A stretch of 64,000 bases of DNA from VXNF01 sp964291305 (GTDB lineage: Bacteria > Actinomycetota > Acidimicrobiia > Acidimicrobiales > CATQHL01): NCBI GenBank assembly GCA_964291305.2, contig OZ219783.1:2294001-2358000 (forward strand), in the 5' to 3' direction. The translations under genes and the position numbers were made by a program. Positions 61,991-64,000 of this stretch are shown one piece after another. The notes under the pieces were generated by a model. The model was not told the origin of the DNA and did not search any database. It saw only the letters and a list, made by a program, of their open reading frames with translations. Numbering within the stretch: the stretch's first letter is position 1; each line of letters opens with the position of its first letter.

Positions 61991-62844
61991 CGGTTGTAGT
62001 CGTAAAAGCCCGCGCCGGACTTGCGGCCGAGGCGACCGGCAGCCACTAGGCGGCGCAGTAGCGGCGGCGGGGCGTAGAGCCGCTCGGCGTATTCGGCGTG
62101 CATCACCTCAGCGACAGCCTGAACGACATCCAAGCCAATCAGATCGCAGAGTTCTAGTGGTCCCATGGGGTGGGCGCAGCCATACTTCATGCCGGCGTCG
62201 ATGTCGCTGTAGCTGGCCTGACCGCTGTCGGCCAGTTCGATGGCAGCCACCAGGTAGGGCACCAGCAGCCGATTAACAACAAAGCCGGCCCGGTCTTCGC
62301 AGCGAATCGGGTGCTTGCCAAGACGCTCGCTCCCAAAGGCCACCACAGCTTCGACGACCTGCTCGGCGGTGGCCACCGAGCGCACCACTTCCACTAGGGG
62401 CTGTACTGGCGCGGGGTTGAAGAAGTGCATTCCGACCACCTGCTGGGGGCGCTGGGTTGCGGAGGCCACATCGATGATGGCAAGAGAGGAGGTGTTGGAA
62501 GCCAGCACGGCGTGCGGCTGGGTGATGTTGTCTAGCCGCCCGAAGATCTGCCGTTTAGTGTCGAGGTTCTCGCTGACGGCCTCGATTACAAGGTCTCTGT
62601 CGGAAAGATCCTCCAGCTGGCTGGAGTATGACAGTTTGGCAACGGCGGCGTCGTGGGCTTCAGCGGTGATGCGGCCCCGAGCCTGGGCCTTGCCTAAAGA
62701 GGCGGCGATTCGGTCCTGAGCCTGCTCGATGGCGGCTGCGTCAACTTCGACGACGACGGTGTCGAGGCCGCTGCGGGCGCACACCTCGGCGATGCCCGCT
62801 CCCATGGTGCCTCCGCCCACGATCCCGACCTTGTGGATGTCCAT
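61987..62844 (-). CDS. 3-hydroxybutyryl/3-hydroxyacyl-CoA dehydrogenase
   Basis: NAD-dependent dehydrogenase of 285 residues. Rossmann motif VGIVGGGTMGAGIAEV (residues 6-21), then LASNTSSLAI, VVGMHFFNPAPVQPLVEVV and CEDRAGFVVNRLLVPYLVAAI, all FadB2/Hbd/PaaH signatures; the catalytic His-Glu pair lies in HFFNPAP and the later MGPLELCDLIGLD. Divergent from the exporter ATPase gene and coupled to the phosphoribosyltransferase. Links to fatty-acid or aromatic breakdown rather than clearly to purines. Confidence 0.92.
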   Translation of the reverse strand: MDIHKVGIVGGGTMGAGIAEVCARSGLDTVVVEVDAAAIEQAQDRIAASLGKAQARGRITAEAHDAAVAKLSYSSQLEDLSDRDLVIEAVSENLDTKRQIFGRLDNITQPHAVLASNTSSLAIIDVASATQRPQQVVGMHFFNPAPVQPLVEVVRSVATAEQVVEAVVAFGSERLGKHPIRCEDRAGFVVNRLLVPYLVAAIELADSGQASYSDIDAGMKYGCAHPMGPLELCDLIGLDVVQAVAEVMHAEYAERLYAPPPLLRRLVAAGRLGRKSGAGFYDYNR

Positions 62845-63024
62845 CTTGACTTCTCCTTCCGCGTCGTCGGGCCGTCGGCTGACTCGCCTGCCATCGGCCC
62901 GCTAGGCGGCAGCGACCGTAGTTTGCCCGCTCCGTGACACAGGGCATACCTCCTAGGTCATACCCCTCGTGGGGGATGGAAGCTATCCGGCGAGGACAGA
63001 ACTCCGGATATCGTGCCGACCGAG

Positions 63025-64000
63025 ATGACTACAAAACAGAGTTCGAGAGACGGTGCCCACGCCAACGGCGAGGCCAGCATCGTAGCCCGGGGGTTGACCC
63101 GCCATTTTGGCGCCGTGAGGGCGGTGGAAGGCGTGGACTTAGAGATCGCCCCCGGCGAGGTGTACGGCTTCTTGGGGCCCAATGGCGCCGGCAAGACCAC
63201 CATCACTCGGATGCTCTGCACCCTGCTGCGGCCCAGCGCCGGTACGGCCACTGTGGCCGGTTTCGACATTCTGCGAGATGCCGGGCAGGTGCGCCTTAGC
63301 ATCGGCGTGACCCTGCAAGAGGGGGCGCTGGACGACAAGCTCACAGGCCGGGAGTTGCTGTCGCTGCAGGGCCGCTTCTACGGGCTGAGTCGGGCCGAGG
63401 TAGAACGCCGCATCGCCGAAGTGTCGCCGATCTTGGACGTTCCAGCCATCGACCGACGCATCGGCACCTACTCCGGAGGCATGAAGCGGCGACTAGATGT
63501 GGCGGCGTCGCTAATCCATAACCCGCGCATTTTGTTCCTAGACGAGCCCACCACCGGGCTCGACCCGGTGTCTAGAGCTGCTGTGTGGGAGCAGGTGGCC
63601 CGGCTGCGCTCCGAGATGGGGATGACAATCTTCCTCACCACGCAGTACCTAGAGGAAGCGGACGCCCTGGCCGACCGGGTGGGGATCATCGACGAGGGGC
63701 GCTTGCGAGCCGAAGGACCGCCGGACGAGCTGAAGCGGCAGATCGGAACCGACGTGATCGTGGTGCGCCTAGGTGACATCGAGGGGACAGGCATCGACGG
63801 GATGGGGGGCATCGATGGGGATGACGGCGGTGGCTATGGCGACGATGGCGCTGACAACACCGGGGGCCCTCGCAGCGCCGCCGCAACTCGGGCGGTGGCT
63901 GTGCTTAGCCGTGTACCGGGAGCGTCGCACACCGAAGCGCACGGGCACGAGGTAACTGTGGCTAGCGAGGACGGAGCCGCAGCCATCAGCCCGGTAGCAG
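63025..64000 (+). CDS. ABC exporter ATP-binding protein (DrrA-like), 3' truncated by window
   Basis: ATPase of a drug- or lipid-export ABC-2 type transporter. ATG at 63025 gives a short leader, then VARGLTRHFGAVRAVEGVDLEI, Walker A GFLGPNGAGKTTITRML, signature TYSGGMKRRLDVAASL and Walker B ILFLDEPTTGLDP, and the H-loop reads LTTQYLEEADALADRV with Gln instead of His (LTTHYLEEAD in many relatives, LTTQYLEEAD in DrrA). After the core an acidic Gly/Asp-rich insert (IDGMGGIDGDDGGGYG) interrupts the C-terminal domain. The partner permease would lie outside the window. Confidence 0.88.
   Translation, partial: MTTKQSSRDGAHANGEASIVARGLTRHFGAVRAVEGVDLEIAPGEVYGFLGPNGAGKTTITRMLCTLLRPSAGTATVAGFDILRDAGQVRLSIGVTLQEGALDDKLTGRELLSLQGRFYGLSRAEVERRIAEVSPILDVPAIDRRIGTYSGGMKRRLDVAASLIHNPRILFLDEPTTGLDPVSRAAVWEQVARLRSEMGMTIFLTTQYLEEADALADRVGIIDEGRLRAEGPPDELKRQIGTDVIVVRLGDIEGTGIDGMGGIDGDDGGGYGDDGADNTGGPRSAAATRAVAVLSRVPGASHTEAHGHEVTVASEDGAAAISPVA

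Overview
This window is high-GC DNA from an actinobacterium, most likely an uncultured member of the Acidimicrobiia or a relative (inference). The pointers are an IdeR/DtxR-type regulator, an ECF sigma factor with an RsrA-like anti-sigma factor, a HelD motor, a PAC2-family protein, an LLM-type flavin/F420 oxidoreductase, and a heme pathway that includes a ChdC-type coproheme decarboxylase. Start codons are often GTG or TTG, and adjacent genes often share a 4-base stop/start overlap.

Layout. 1-5.6 kb: start of sucC, then a DtxR-family repressor and a ferric iron ABC importer (fbpA-fbpC-fbpB) with a DtxR-like box before fbpA. 5.7-7.9 kb: a methyltransferase plus putative endonuclease (restriction-modification, R-M, system 1). 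8-15.1 kb: two paralogous secreted poly-threonine proteins, each preceded by a long G tract acting as ribosome-binding site, a nucleotidyltransferase-HEPN fusion, intact helD and a short helD relic that marks an old segmental duplication. 15.2-19.4 kb: hemE, hemG/Y and lnt, overlapping, with a long inverted repeat forming the end of lnt. 19.5-21.6 kb: a second R-M system (methyltransferase plus HNH nuclease) behind a decayed IS1595-type transposase piece. 21.8-26.5 kb: glycosyltransferase, a methyltransferase/alpha-barrel fusion, a second methyltransferase, GtrA and a GNAT enzyme, probably for a cell-surface glycan or lipid. 26.6-34.7 kb: a PAC2 protein and a complete branched-chain amino-acid-type ABC importer (livFGMHK) whose binding protein is an internal tandem duplication.

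34.8-49.6 kb is one long minus-strand block of core metabolism: sigR-like and rsrA-like, a 50-residue membrane protein, a zinc metalloprotease, tilS, hpt, a very divergent folP-like gene, a phosphatase-fold-like protein, folK, panC, lysS, coaX, fdhD, chdC, larE, glnD and a NUDIX protein. 49.6-52.7 kb is accessory and decaying: an AAA ATPase with a one-base frameshift, a gutted partner gene, a tRNA-like relic, an autoinhibited-type Fic protein and an intact tRNA-Thr(CGT). 52.7-62.8 kb is a purine or N-heterocycle catabolic cluster: amidase, LLM oxidoreductase, amidohydrolase, two molybdenum hydroxylases, a phosphoribosyltransferase and a 3-hydroxyacyl-CoA dehydrogenase. The window ends inside a drug/lipid exporter ATPase gene.

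The strongest leads are the paired G-tract/poly-Thr secreted proteins with the helD relic, the R-M operon coupled to a transposase remnant, the tandem LivK, and the decayed ATPase/partner defence-like pair. All assignments come from reading the sequence by eye; no database search was run.
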